DNA of 64,000 nucleotides from Asticcacaulis sp. AND118 (GCF_020535245.1 NZ_CP084911.1:907001-971000); one strand, 5' to 3'; shown: positions 1 to 8,777, numbered from the stretch's first letter. The notes: a model not told the origin generated them from the sequence alone. Translations and numbers: made by a program.

Positions 1-720
1 ACCGGCATTGAGGGTTACGCCGCCGCTGTCGAGGCCGTCGCTGCTGGCCGGAACCTCCATGCCGTTCAGCGTGGTGCGGGTGAAGTCCGGCCCGAAGCCG
101 CGCAGGGTGATGTTGCGTCCTTCACCGCCTTCGCGCGACATGGCCACGCCCGGCACGCGCTGAATGGATTCGGCCAGGTTGAGGTCGGGCATCTTGCCGA
201 TGTCTTCGGCGACGATGCTTTCGACCGAATTGGCCGCGCGGCGTTTTATGGCGCGTGCCTTGCTGAGCGAGCCGCGAATACCCCTGACGACGACGACCGT
301 TTCCTCAGGCGCGGCGGCGGGGCTTTCGGATGCCGTGGCGTCCGCCACGTAGGCCGTGCGCGTAATGGGCATGGGATTGTCGCGCGACGTCGGAATCTGT
401 TCAGCCAGCAGGATGATGCCGTTGGACTGGGTAACCGGTGTCAGATTGGTGCCTGCCAAAAGGCGCGACAGGCCCTCGCGCACCGGCATATTGCCTTGCA
501 CGGCGGCGGTCTGCTTGCCCTTTACGACCTTTTCCGGCGCCATGAGCTGGATATTGGCCTGCTGGGCGAACTGGGGGATACCCCGTTCGGCGGCCTGCGC
601 CGGTACGTTGAACGCCTTGACGGCGTCCTGTGCCTGAACAGGCGCGGCGGAGACCATGAGCAACGTACCGCCAGCGAGCAGCAACGGTCCATTGAATGCG
701 CGCATGAATGCATTCGTCAT
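1..720 (-). CDS. TonB-dependent receptor with N-terminal STN signalling domain (3' end outside window)
   Basis: Only the first 240 codons are present; the gene runs off the left edge. Translating the minus strand from the ATG at 720 gives a signal peptide (about residues 1-30, cleavage after VQA), then a secretin/TonB short N-terminal (STN) domain at about 37-107, a TonB box near 139-146 (EETVVVV) and the start of the plug (AEDIGKMPDLNLAESIQRVPG). Receptors with an STN domain import a ligand across the outer membrane and also signal to an inner-membrane FecR anti-sigma factor. The fecR and ECF sigma genes directly upstream on the same strand fit that circuit. The ligand (siderophore, sugar or other) cannot be told from this part. 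The family is clear; the substrate is unknown. Confidence 0.93.
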   Translation of the reverse strand, partial: MTNAFMRAFNGPLLLAGGTLLMVSAAPVQAQDAVKAFNVPAQAAERGIPQFAQQANIQLMAPEKVVKGKQTAAVQGNMPVREGLSRLLAGTNLTPVTQSNGIILLAEQIPTSRDNPMPITRTAYVADATASESPAAAPEETVVVVRGIRGSLSKARAIKRRAANSVESIVAEDIGKMPDLNLAESIQRVPGVAMSREGGEGRNITLRGFGPDFTRTTLNGMEVPASSDGLDSGGVTLNAG

Positions 721-827
721 CAAAATAATCCCTGTATGTTTGCGCCCGTGGTGCGCATTATTATTGTCGAAGGTCTGCGCCTTCCTGAATTACGATGTTT
801 GGTAAACGCACTTCCGTACGCGAAGTG

Positions 828-1790
828 TTATTTTTTTGTGCCGATGAGGATCGCCTTGTCCGTCCGCGCGATTTCGACGCCGAAGGCCTGAACGATGGCG
901 CTGGAAAAGGCCTCCGGATCGTTGGCGCTCAGCCGCCCGATCAGGCGCTCGCTGCCCAGGGCTTCATCCTGAATGACGATCTGGATACGGTTGTAACGGT
1001 TGAACTCCGCGGCCACCTCGGACAGACTCTTGCCGTTGAGCGCGATCTGACCTTCGCGCCAGGCCAGATCTTCATCGATATCGTCGGGTGCGTGACGGAT
1101 TTTAACGGGCGCCTGTTCGCTGAGGATCGTCCGGTCGCCGGCGTGCAGCAGTACGGGATCACCGGTCTTGCCGGCCCAGGCCTGCACCGTGCCCTCGGTA
1201 ACCAGCACCTCGATGCCGTCTTTGCGTTTCTTGACCGAAAAGGCGGTGCCGACGGCCTTCACGCGGGCGCTGCCGGCGCTGACGATAAAGGGGCGTTCCC
1301 GATTGTGCGCGACCTTGAACCAGGCTTCGCCCTCGACCAATTCGATCCGGCGCTCGCTTTCGGCCATGTCGATGCGCAGGCGGCTGTCGGTATTGAGGGT
1401 GGCGATCGAGCCGTCGTTCATCGGCAGGCGGCGGATTTCCCCCATACGTGTCACCGTCTCGTCCTGTCTCAGGCCGAAGACGGCCAGAAGGCTGGCGGCG
1501 ACCAGACCGCCACCGGCGGCGGCCGCGGCGAAAAAGTGCCGGCGCGACGGCAGACGCTTCACGGTGGAGACGGCATCCTGCCATTCGTGGGACGGACCGA
1601 GCGCCCGCGCCCGCTCCAGCCCCTGCCACGCAGCCTGCGCGCGCAGGAGCGCGCCGCGCCGGCGCGGGTCGCCGGACAGCCAGTCGCTGAGACCGGCCTC
1701 GTCCTCAGGGGTGAGGGGACGTTCCTTCACCGCCCACAGGCTGGCCGCGCGCTCGATCTGCTCGCTAGTTTCGACCGGCGTCGGTGCCAC
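828..1790 (-). CDS. FecR-family anti-sigma / sigma regulator
   Basis: 320 residues. The N-terminal cytoplasmic DUF4880-type region (about 9-50, with AASLWAVKERPLTPED and a W-L-S-G-DP motif) would hold the ECF sigma factor. A single membrane helix lies at about 85-107 after the basic RLPSRRH. The periplasmic FecR domain follows (about 112-205, GEIRRLPMNDGSIATLNT), then a C-terminal DUF4974-like domain (about 245-315) that would contact the receptor STN domain. The start overlaps the end of the sigma gene by 26 bp, suggesting translational coupling. The TonB receptor gene lies 107 bp downstream. Together they form a standard cell-surface signalling unit, in which ligand binding outside releases or activates the sigma factor. 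Confidence 0.95.
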   Translation of the reverse strand: MAPTPVETSEQIERAASLWAVKERPLTPEDEAGLSDWLSGDPRRRGALLRAQAAWQGLERARALGPSHEWQDAVSTVKRLPSRRHFFAAAAAGGGLVAASLLAVFGLRQDETVTRMGEIRRLPMNDGSIATLNTDSRLRIDMAESERRIELVEGEAWFKVAHNRERPFIVSAGSARVKAVGTAFSVKKRKDGIEVLVTEGTVQAWAGKTGDPVLLHAGDRTILSEQAPVKIRHAPDDIDEDLAWREGQIALNGKSLSEVAAEFNRYNRIQIVIQDEALGSERLIGRLSANDPEAFSSAIVQAFGVEIARTDKAILIGTKK

Positions 1791-2340
1791 GCATAAACTC
1801 CTTCTGAGGCTGGAAGCGGATGTCGTCGGAGGCCATAGCCTTCAGGATCAGCCGAAGGGCCTTGGCCGCGTCGTTTTCGACCATGTGTTCGCTGAGCCCC
1901 ATGCGGCGGGCGATCTCCTTTTGGGGCAGGCCCTGAATCTTGCGCATCTCGAAGACCTGTCGGCAGCGCGCCGGCAGGTCGGCAATCACTCGTTTGAGAC
2001 GGGCAAGATCGGAGCGGGCGACGCTGACCTGTTCGGGGGAGGGCATGTCGCTGCTGATCTCCAGCCGATCGATTTCGTCGACGCTCTCGATGCGCACGAT
2101 GCGGGCGCGGCGCAGTCGCATCAGGGCGATATTGCGCGCGACCGTGAAGAAGTAGGCGCGCGGGGAGGAAATGTGCTCGACGCTGGCCAGTTCCGCCATG
2201 CGGCAATAGGATTCTTGCAGGATGTCCTCGGCATCTTCGCGCCCCAGACGGGCACGCAGCAGCCAGGCGCGCACATCCGCCTCATGCGGCAAAATCTGCG
2301 AACCTACCCAACTGATGATGTGATCCGGCGCGGATTGCAT
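1765..2340 (-). CDS. FecI-like ECF RNA polymerase sigma factor
   Basis: 191 residues from the ATG at 2340, which has an AGGAGG ribosome site 7 bases upstream. The open frame extends further upstream, but that part has no ribosome site and no family character. Region 2 is seen in REDAEDILQESYCRMA and SPRAYFFTVARNIALMRLRR. Region 4 is seen in LPARCRQVFEMRKIQGLPQ and the helix-turn-helix KEIARRMGLSEHMVEND. The protein would direct RNA polymerase to the promoter of the adjacent receptor gene when the FecR partner signals. It is first in the operon sigma-fecR-receptor. Autoregulation is common in the family but no promoter could be read here. Confidence 0.94.
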   Translation of the reverse strand: MQSAPDHIISWVGSQILPHEADVRAWLLRARLGREDAEDILQESYCRMAELASVEHISSPRAYFFTVARNIALMRLRRARIVRIESVDEIDRLEISSDMPSPEQVSVARSDLARLKRVIADLPARCRQVFEMRKIQGLPQKEIARRMGLSEHMVENDAAKALRLILKAMASDDIRFQPQKEFMRGTDAGRN

Positions 2341-2815
2341 GCGAGCCTCCTGCAGATACGATGCCTGAGACGCGCGGTTCCGTAAATTTATCTTTGCGAG
2401 ATGGCAAGAGGTGCCATGTAGAAAGACTTGGAACGTCCGCTTGTGAGGTATTCGCAATCTCCGGCGCCCAATGAGACGGATGTCGCATTTGAAGGGAAGT
2501 GCGCCCGCATTTCAACCGTTCGGACCCAAGGCGTTGGCGGGACTCTACTCAGCCGCGGCAGCCACTTGATCGGCCTGCCAATCTGCCGAGACAGGTCGGG
2601 GCCGATCCGAGGATCAGCCCCTTTTTCACCTATACGACGGAGCCGGAATAGGTTTCCATTTTGTCCCGACGCTAGTCGTAACCGGCGACAAGGCTTCGTT
2701 TTTTGACGGTCTGAAAATCCGCCAGGGACCGGCTCGGCTACCCGTACCCTTCGTCTCGCTCACGCTCGCCGACCCACAGTCGTGGCCTTTTTGGGGGGGT
2801 AATGAGCGCGCTGCT
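2341..2815. other. Intergenic region, no gene recognised
   Basis: This is 475 bp between the sigma gene and the phasin gene. A 92-codon frame on the plus strand (2428-2706) has no ribosome site, no family resemblance and irregular composition, so it is not called. The region must hold the promoter of the minus-strand sigma operon near 2341-2420, but no clear -35/-10 pair was identified. Confidence 0.5.
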
Positions 2816-3343
2816 TTAAGCGGGAACCATACCGCGTTGCGATTTTACTGCCTGTTCGGTGATTGGCTGCATGATCTTGCCCAGACCGTCGACATAGAGG
2901 CTGTAGACGCGAGCGAAGGCGCCCATATGTTCCTGCATACCCTGCACCGCCGCCGTCTGGAGGTTTACCGCGTCCTGCACCGTGCGTACGCTCAGCGCCT
3001 GACGCGACAGGGTGTCGTAGCGGGCGATCGACTGGTTGCCCAGCTCGGTCATGGCCTGATTGATTTCGGACAGCAAATCGGCGGTCTGGTGGCCGGCGCT
3101 GACGCAGGCCTTTATCGCTTCGCTGCCCATCTCGACGCTGCGTTGCGTGAGGCGCTGGGTTTCGGCCTGAGTGCGCTGGAGGGCGTCCTGACCGGCGGCC
3201 AGCCCGTGCTCGGCAGAATCCTTGATGGTGTCCTGCGTGCGGCGCATAGCGTCCGACGCGGTGGATGTAGCCGTGCTGGCGGCTGCGGTGAGAGTGTCGG
3301 TGGTCTTTTGGGCGGTTTTTTCTGTGGTGCTGAGCGTGTCCAT
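2816..3343 (-). CDS. Phasin family protein
   Basis: 175 residues, almost wholly helical and rich in Ala, Thr and Gln. The N-terminal 45 residues are low complexity (repeated TTEK/TAAASTATSTASD). The phasin domain follows, seen in SAGHQTADLLSEINQAMTEL and VQGMQEHMGAFARVYSLYVDG. Phasins coat polyhydroxyalkanoate granules and control their size and number. The length and heptad-like pattern fit. The gene is monocistronic, between the sigma operon and a tetR gene. It could instead be a general granule- or membrane-associated amphipathic protein of the same family. Confidence 0.85.
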   Translation of the reverse strand: MDTLSTTEKTAQKTTDTLTAAASTATSTASDAMRRTQDTIKDSAEHGLAAGQDALQRTQAETQRLTQRSVEMGSEAIKACVSAGHQTADLLSEINQAMTELGNQSIARYDTLSRQALSVRTVQDAVNLQTAAVQGMQEHMGAFARVYSLYVDGLGKIMQPITEQAVKSQRGMVPA

Positions 3344-3507
3344 GGTCGCATCCTTATAGGCGGCTGCGCGTCGCGGCCGGTTTTAGGGGGGGGGTAATGA
3401 GCGGAAGGCCTTTTTTTACGGCCACTGTTCTATACCCCTTTAACCGTAAGGATGTTGCGGCGCTTCCAAGCGGCGACGGCAAGGATTACGTAAGGAAAGC
3501 GTTTACC

Positions 3508-4131
3508 TTAGGCGCGTGGGGCATAGGCCGCATAGAAGGTTGTCATGGCGGCTTCGACCTCGGCCTCGACCTCGGCATCCGAGGGTTCCGGCAGGTAGTT
3601 GAGGAATCGCGCTTTCTGATAGCGGCTTTGGCACAGGGCGATGAACTGATGTGCGGCCCGCAGCGTGTCGTCGATGATAAATTCGCCGGCATCGGCGGCG
3701 CGTTCCAGAAAGTTGGCCACATTGCGCGCGCCGCGCAGGGGGCCATTTTCATAGAAGGCCCTGCCGATGTCGGGCCAGCGTTCGGACACGGCCATGATAA
3801 CGCGGTAATTGCGCATGGTCTCATCCGAGGTGACGATCCTGAGATAGCGGCGGGCCCAGCCGCGCAGGGCTTCGCGATAGCCGCCGCCATCGACCTCGAA
3901 CGAGTCGATCAGCGCCGCGTGCAGGGCACAGTGACGGTCAACAAATGCTTCGAACAGCTCTTCCTTGTTCTTGAAGTAGTTGTACAGCGTGCCTTTCGAT
4001 CCGCCCAGTTTCGCGGCGATGGCCGACATCGATGCCGCGTCGAACCCTTCTTCAAGGAAGATCCGACTGGCCACATCCAATATGGCCTCACGGCGGGCGT
4101 CCTTGTCGGGACGGGATTTTAACTCTTGCAT
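3508..4131 (-). CDS. TetR/AcrR-family repressor, probable regulator of the divergent efflux operon
   Basis: 207 residues from the ATG at 4131 (GAGG about 8 bases upstream); the longer frame to 4221 lacks support. The DNA-binding domain lies at about 14-62, with the TetR signature FDAASMSAIAAKLGGSKGTLYNYFKNKEELFEAF. The C-terminal ligand-binding part is of the AefR-like type (RGWARRYLRIVTSDETMRNYRVIMAVSERWPD). It is transcribed away from the NodT-EmrA-EmrB-like operon. Two identical palindromic sites in the shared region (4250-4268 and 4313-4331) are its likely operators. By analogy with AcrR/TtgR-type proteins it would release DNA when a toxic substrate of the pump binds. Confidence 0.93.
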   Translation of the reverse strand: MQELKSRPDKDARREAILDVASRIFLEEGFDAASMSAIAAKLGGSKGTLYNYFKNKEELFEAFVDRHCALHAALIDSFEVDGGGYREALRGWARRYLRIVTSDETMRNYRVIMAVSERWPDIGRAFYENGPLRGARNVANFLERAADAGEFIIDDTLRAAHQFIALCQSRYQKARFLNYLPEPSDAEVEAEVEAAMTTFYAAYAPRA

Positions 4132-4249
4132 CTTAACCTCGGTGTCGGCGCAATTAGCCAATCTTTTGGCATTTGCAAACTTTTTTGCGGGCCGCGTTTT
4201 GAATATGTGTCGCCGGTACATCAGAATTTTCGCACTGCGAAAAAATTTC

Positions 4250-4268
4250 TGACCGTACCGTACGGTTC
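4250..4268. promoter_or_regulatory. Palindromic operator copy 1, upstream of the -35
   Basis: The 19-bp sequence TGACCGTACCGTACGGTTC contains the 15-bp dyad ACCGTAC-C-GTACGGT (4252-4266). An identical copy sits 63 bp downstream, about six helical turns away and so on the same DNA face. This copy ends two bases before the -35 hexamer of the efflux promoter. Binding by the adjacent TetR protein is inferred. Confidence 0.7.
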
Positions 4269-4270
4269 GA

Positions 4271-4299
4271 TTGACAATATAGCGACGGCGGCGTATAGG
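4271..4299 (+). promoter_or_regulatory. Sigma-70-type promoter of the efflux operon
   Basis: TTGACA at 4271-4276, a 17-bp spacer, then TATAGG at 4294-4299. This is a near-consensus housekeeping promoter, about 54 bp before the NodT-like start codon. It is bracketed by the two identical palindromes, which would let a repressor block both polymerase binding and early elongation. Confidence 0.75.
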
Positions 4300-4312
4300 C
4301 GCAACCCATAAA

Positions 4313-4331
4313 TGACCGTACCGTACGGTTC
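4313..4331. promoter_or_regulatory. Palindromic operator copy 2, downstream of the -10
   Basis: Exact second copy of the 19-bp site at 4250-4268. It lies 13 bp after the -10 hexamer, over the start of the transcript, and ends 21 bp before the ATG of the efflux lipoprotein gene. Confidence 0.7.
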
Positions 4332-4352
4332 AAGAAACAGAAGGCGTTCCTG

Positions 4353-5765
4353 ATGTTTGTTTTTCGAGCGCAGGCCAGAAAGTGTGCAGCGGTTTTTGGC
4401 GACACATGCGCGAAGAGTCGAAAATTCCCCGCACGTGTGGTGCTTCTCGGCGTTTCCGCTCTGGCCCTGACGGCCTGCGCGGCCCTTCCGAAGTCCGAGT
4501 CCGTCTCCGCCGTGCCGACGGCCAGCGCCGTATCGCAGGACATGCTGATCGGCCGCTGGTGGGAAGGCTATAATGACGCCCAACTCACCGATCTGGTCGA
4601 AACGGCGCTGCGCGATTCCCCGAGCCTGTCCGCCGCCGCCGGCCGTCTGCTGAAGGCGCGGGCGCTTGAAGACACCCAGAAGGCGACGCTCTATCCGACG
4701 GCGACGGCCTTGGGCGCGACGCTCCAAATGGGTGGTAACGATCCTGCAATCGATTCGCTGACCATCGGTGGCATCAATTTCGGCTGGGAACTGGACTTCT
4801 GGGGCAAGAACCGCGCCGGCGTGAAGGCTGCGACCTCGGCGTCCGAAGCCGCCCGCGCCGACGGCCAGCAAGCCGTGCTGGTGCTCTCCACCTCGCTCGT
4901 CAATGCCTGGTTCGAACTGGGGCATCTTTACAAGGACCTCGACGTCGCCGAGCGTAATCTGGCCATCCGCACTGATACGCAGTCCCTGGTCGGGCAGAAG
5001 GTCGAGGGCGGTCTTCGCCCGCGCGCCGAAGCCGAACAGGCCCGCGCCAATGTCGCCAACAGCAGGGGCGAAGTGGCCGCGCTCAATGAGCGCATCCTCA
5101 TCCAGCGCCATCTGATCGCCGCTCTGGCCGGTCAGGCTCCGGCCTTCGGTGACGCCCTGCCGAAGCCCGTCCTGCCCGACACGCACGACTTCAAGGCTCC
5201 GGCGCGCATCGATCTGGAACTGGTCGCCCGTCGTCCCGACGTCGCCGCTGCCCGCGCCCGCGCCGAGCAGGCCGTGCACGGCACGCGGCGCGCCAAGGCC
5301 TCCTTCTATCCCAACGTCAATCTGATGGCTTTTGCGGGTAAGGTGTTCCTCAACGACCTGTCCGGGTCGGGCATGGACGCTGTCAACGCCGGTCCGGTGA
5401 TCAGCCTGCCCCTGTTCGAAGGCGGCAAGCTGCGCGCAAACCTGCGCGGGGCCGAGGCCGATCAGGCGGTGGCTCTGGCCAGCTATAACCAGTCCGTCAT
5501 CAACGCCATGCAGGAGGTCGCCGATGCGGGCGCCAGCCAGCGCGCGCTGAGCGAACGCCTCAGTCTGTCCAACGAGGCCTTGACCGCCAGCGAGGAGGCC
5601 TATCGCATGGCCCGCCTGCGCTACGATGCGGGCCTCAGCGACTATGCCAGCCTGCTGGTGGTCGAACAAAATCTCCTGACGCAGCGGACCACCAATACGG
5701 CCCTGCAAAGCCGCGCCCTGACCCTCGAAGTCGCCATGGTCAAGGCGCTTGGCGGTTCTTACTGA
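4353..5765 (+). CDS. NodT-family outer membrane efflux lipoprotein
   Basis: 470 residues. The N-terminus is a lipoprotein signal with lipobox LALTAC, giving the lipidated Cys at about position 42. Two OEP repeats follow. Family motifs include WWEGYNDAQLTDLVETAL, INFGWELDFWGKNRAGV, the RRPDVAAARARAEQA segment and GPVISLPLFEGGKLRANL. Such proteins trimerise into the outer-membrane channel of a tripartite pump. The gene is first in an operon with an EmrA-like adaptor (29 bp gap) and an EmrB-like MFS pump. The start at 4353 has AGAAGG about 7 bases upstream. Control by the divergent TetR protein is inferred from the paired operators. Confidence 0.94.
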   Translation: MFVFRAQARKCAAVFGDTCAKSRKFPARVVLLGVSALALTACAALPKSESVSAVPTASAVSQDMLIGRWWEGYNDAQLTDLVETALRDSPSLSAAAGRLLKARALEDTQKATLYPTATALGATLQMGGNDPAIDSLTIGGINFGWELDFWGKNRAGVKAATSASEAARADGQQAVLVLSTSLVNAWFELGHLYKDLDVAERNLAIRTDTQSLVGQKVEGGLRPRAEAEQARANVANSRGEVAALNERILIQRHLIAALAGQAPAFGDALPKPVLPDTHDFKAPARIDLELVARRPDVAAARARAEQAVHGTRRAKASFYPNVNLMAFAGKVFLNDLSGSGMDAVNAGPVISLPLFEGGKLRANLRGAEADQAVALASYNQSVINAMQEVADAGASQRALSERLSLSNEALTASEEAYRMARLRYDAGLSDYASLLVVEQNLLTQRTTNTALQSRALTLEVAMVKALGGSY

Positions 5766-5794
5766 TTTCCACGCTGAAGAAAAAGTTACGCACC

Positions 5795-6952
5795 ATGTCC
5801 GATACTGAAAACGCTCCCGTGACGCCTGCTCAGACGTCTTCTGCCCAAAATTACTCTACAAAGCCCAACGATCGCCGCCGTCAGCTTCTGACCGGCCTGG
5901 CCGCCGTGGTCGCCGTCGGCGTCATCGGTTACGGCGCCTACTACCTGCTGGTAGGCTCGCACTACGTTTCGACCGACAATGCCTATGTCGGGGCCGAAAC
6001 GGCGCAGGTCAACGCGCTGGTGGCCGGCCCGGTCGCGCGCATCCTCGTCAACGAAACACAGACCGTGAAGGCCGGCGACGTGCTGATGGTCATCGACGAC
6101 GCCGACGCCAAGATCAATGTCGCTGCGGCTCAGGCCGCACTGGCCACCGCCGAACGCCGCGTTATGGGCTACTATGCCAACGACAAGGCGCTGGGCGGCC
6201 AGATGGGCGCCCGCGAAGCCGACATCGCCCGCGCCGAAGCCGGCATCAAGGCTGCCGAAGCCGAGGTCAACCGCACGAAGTTCGAGTTTGAGCGCCGCAA
6301 GAACCTCGCCACGACCGGCGCGGTATCGCAGGAAGAGGTGATCACGACCGAGAGCGCCTATGCGTCGGCCGTCGCCAACCTGACCGCCGCCCGCGCCGCC
6401 CGCATTCAGGCGACCGCCGCTCTGGCTTCGGCCGAGGGTAACCGTCAGACCAACGCCACCCTGATCGCCGGCGTTCAGCCCGGCGAAAACCCCGAAGTCA
6501 TGGCCGCCCGCGCCCGTCTGGCCTCGGCGGAACTGGCGCTGGAACGCACCGTGGTGCGTGCGCCGATGGCGGGCGTCGTCACGCGCAAGGCCGTCCAGAT
6601 CGGTCAGCAGGTGCAGATGGGCACGCCGCTGATGGCGGTGGTGCCAATTTCGCAGGCCTATGTCGACGCCAACTTCAAGGAAGTGCAGCTCAAGAAGGTG
6701 CAGCCGGGTCAGGAGGTCGAGCTGACATCGGACCTCTACGGCGAAGGCGTCAAGTACAAGGGCAAGGTCGTCGGTGTTTCCGGCGGCACGGGCTCGGCCT
6801 TCTCGCTCATCCCGGCCCAGAACGCTTCGGGCAACTGGATCAAGGTCGTGCAGCGTCTGCCGGTGCGCATCCAGATCGACGAGAAGGACCTTAAGGCCCA
6901 TCCGCTGCGCGTCGGCTTGTCGATGAAGGCCAAGATCGACGTGTCGAAGTAG
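5795..6952 (+). CDS. HlyD/EmrA-family periplasmic adaptor subunit
   Basis: 385 residues. There is a short cytoplasmic N-terminus, one membrane helix at about 30-50 (LLTGLAAVVAVGVIGYGAYY), then the biotinyl-lipoyl half motif (YVGAETAQVNALVAGPVARI). A long Ala/Glu-rich coiled-coil hairpin spans about 95-225. The second lipoyl half and beta-barrel follow (RTVVRAPMAGVVTRKAVQIG, AYVDANFKEVQLKKVQPGQ). This is the EmrA/FarA type that links an MFS pump to an outer-membrane channel. It sits between genes for exactly those partners, so a complete EmrAB-TolC-like drug exporter is predicted. Confidence 0.95.
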   Translation: MSDTENAPVTPAQTSSAQNYSTKPNDRRRQLLTGLAAVVAVGVIGYGAYYLLVGSHYVSTDNAYVGAETAQVNALVAGPVARILVNETQTVKAGDVLMVIDDADAKINVAAAQAALATAERRVMGYYANDKALGGQMGAREADIARAEAGIKAAEAEVNRTKFEFERRKNLATTGAVSQEEVITTESAYASAVANLTAARAARIQATAALASAEGNRQTNATLIAGVQPGENPEVMAARARLASAELALERTVVRAPMAGVVTRKAVQIGQQVQMGTPLMAVVPISQAYVDANFKEVQLKKVQPGQEVELTSDLYGEGVKYKGKVVGVSGGTGSAFSLIPAQNASGNWIKVVQRLPVRIQIDEKDLKAHPLRVGLSMKAKIDVSK

Positions 6953-6961
6953 TTTGAAAAG

Positions 6962-7085
6962 ACCCTCTCTCCATTCAGTGGGGAGAGGGTGACGCGAAAC
7001 GGCGGGTGAGGGGCATATCCGCCGGTTTTTAGTTGCCCGTCATCCGGCCCAAAGTCTGCGACTTTGCGCCACCTTCTCCCCGCCG
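6962..7085. repeat. Dispersed-repeat-like intergenic palindromic element inside the efflux operon
   Basis: The 200 bp between the adaptor and pump genes starts with a hairpin (ACCCTCTCTCC paired with GGGGAGAGGGT, 6962-6990, one mismatch). It continues with the phrase gcgaaacggcgggtgagggg. From general knowledge, CCCTCTCC...GGAGAGGG followed by GGGTGAGGGG is typical of extragenic palindromic elements scattered through alphaproteobacterial genomes. Only one copy is in the window, so repetition is not shown here. The hairpin may reduce readthrough into the pump gene. Confidence 0.5.
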
Positions 7086-7152
7086 CGCTCAAATAGCAAC
7101 GCGGTAGCGCATTAGAAATGCCGGAGAGAAGGGCAAGCTTCTGGAGCGCCTC

Positions 7153-8700
7153 ATGGCCTCAGCCTCCCCAAATACCGCACCAGCGCCCCTGACCGGCGTG
7201 TCGCTGGCGCTCGCCGCTGTGGCGCTGGCGCTCGGCACCTTCATGCAGGTGCTCGACTCGACCATCGCCAATGTCGCCCTGCCGACCATCGCCGGTAATC
7301 TCGGCGTCGCCTCCGATCAGGGCACCTGGGTCATCACCTCGTTCGCCGTCGCCAACGGCATCTCCGTGCCGCTGACCGGCTGGCTGATGATGCGCTTCGG
7401 CGTGGTGCGGACCTTCGTCGTTTCGGTGGCGCTGTTTACGCTGGCCTCGTTCCTCTGCGGCATCGCGTGGAACCTGCCGTCGCTTATCCTCTTCCGTATC
7501 CTGCAAGGGGCGGTGTCCGGACCGATGATCCCCGGCTCGCAGGCCCTCTTGATCATGATCTTCCCGCCCAACAAACGCGCCACGGCGCTGGGCGTCTGGT
7601 CGATGACCACGCTGGTCGCCCCCGTTCTGGGGCCGATCCTTGGCGGCTGGATCTCCGATAATTTTGCGTGGGAATGGATTTTCCTGATCAACGTGCCGGT
7701 GGGTATCGCCTGTACGTGGATTTGCTGGCGCTTCATGCACAACCGCGAAACCCCGACCGTGGCGCGCAAGCTGAACATGGTCTCGTTCTCGCTGCTGGTC
7801 TTCTGGGTCGGCACCCTGCAACTGGTGCTTGACACCGGTAAGGACGCCGACTGGTTCAACTCGGCCCAAATCGTCATCCTGTCGATCATGGTGGTCATCG
7901 GCTTTGTCGCCTGGCTGATCTGGGAACTGAACGAAAAGAACCCGGTCGTCGATCTGTCGCTTTTCAGGAGCCGCAACTTCGCCTTCGGCGTCATCGCCCT
8001 GTGCGCAGCCTATGCGATCTTCTTCGGCAACAACCTGCTGATGCCGTTGTGGCTACAGACGAACATGGGCTATGTGGCCACCTGGGCCGGCCTCGCCGCC
8101 GCGCCGTCGGGCATGGTGGCGGTCTTCCTGACGCCGTTCGTGGCGCAGATATCCAACCGCATCGACGCCCGCATCATGGCGACAATCTCGCTGCTCCTGT
8201 TCGCCCTGTCCTTCTACATGCGCTCGCTTTACGCCCCGGACACCGATTTCGGCAACCTGATCGTGCCCATGTTCGTGATGGGCGCGGCGATGAGCACCTT
8301 CTTTACCTCGATGATCACCGTGTCGTTCCGCGACGTAGCCCCGCACCAGATGCCCGCAGCGTCGGGCCTGTCGAACTTCGCCCGCATCACCGCCGGCTCG
8401 TTCGCGGCCTCGCTGGCCACCACCCTGTGGGACAATTACGAGACCCACGCCCAGAGCAATATCGCCGCCGCCATGTCCGGCGGAAGGGGTGTCGAGCAGG
8501 CTATCCATCAACTGATGCAGATGGGCATGTCCCAGGCGCAGGCCGTCGCCGCCATCACGCGTCAGGTCACTCAGCAGGCCTATCTGCTGGCCACCGTAGA
8601 TATCTTCCGCATCTCGTCGATCATCATCGTGTGCCTGATCCCGCTGATCTGGCTGAGCCGCAAGGCGATGGCCAATGGACAGGTCCACGCGGCGGATTAG
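7153..8700 (+). CDS. DHA2-family MFS multidrug exporter (EmrB-like)
   Basis: 515 residues with about 14 predicted membrane helices, as usual for DHA2 drug:H+ antiporters. Motifs include the helix-1 signature LDSTIANVALPTIAGNLG, motif A-like GWLMMRFGVVRT, the motif C-like APVLGPILGGWISDNFAWEW and RAPHQ-type late-loop residues (FRDVAPHQMPAASGLSNF). It is last in the tripartite efflux operon, 200 bp after the adaptor gene. The start at 7153 has GGAG about 9 bases upstream. Substrates are probably hydrophobic antimicrobials or uncouplers, judging from the EmrB family. Confidence 0.95.
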   Translation: MASASPNTAPAPLTGVSLALAAVALALGTFMQVLDSTIANVALPTIAGNLGVASDQGTWVITSFAVANGISVPLTGWLMMRFGVVRTFVVSVALFTLASFLCGIAWNLPSLILFRILQGAVSGPMIPGSQALLIMIFPPNKRATALGVWSMTTLVAPVLGPILGGWISDNFAWEWIFLINVPVGIACTWICWRFMHNRETPTVARKLNMVSFSLLVFWVGTLQLVLDTGKDADWFNSAQIVILSIMVVIGFVAWLIWELNEKNPVVDLSLFRSRNFAFGVIALCAAYAIFFGNNLLMPLWLQTNMGYVATWAGLAAAPSGMVAVFLTPFVAQISNRIDARIMATISLLLFALSFYMRSLYAPDTDFGNLIVPMFVMGAAMSTFFTSMITVSFRDVAPHQMPAASGLSNFARITAGSFAASLATTLWDNYETHAQSNIAAAMSGGRGVEQAIHQLMQMGMSQAQAVAAITRQVTQQAYLLATVDIFRISSIIIVCLIPLIWLSRKAMANGQVHAAD

Positions 8701-8777
8701 GAAAAGTGACGGCCTCTTGACGATTGTGGCAAAAAAAGGCTCATTGGAAACCAAACTGATAAGTTCCGGAGTCTTCC

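Noticed and set aside
2428-2706. 92-codon plus-strand frame in the gap before the phasin gene
   Set aside because: No ribosome site, no motif, and it overlaps the expected promoter of the sigma operon.
4221-5708. 495-codon open frame antisense to the NodT-like efflux gene
   Set aside because: High-GC shadow frame: no ribosome site, Gly/Arg/His/Gln-rich random composition, and the plus strand has clear family motifs.
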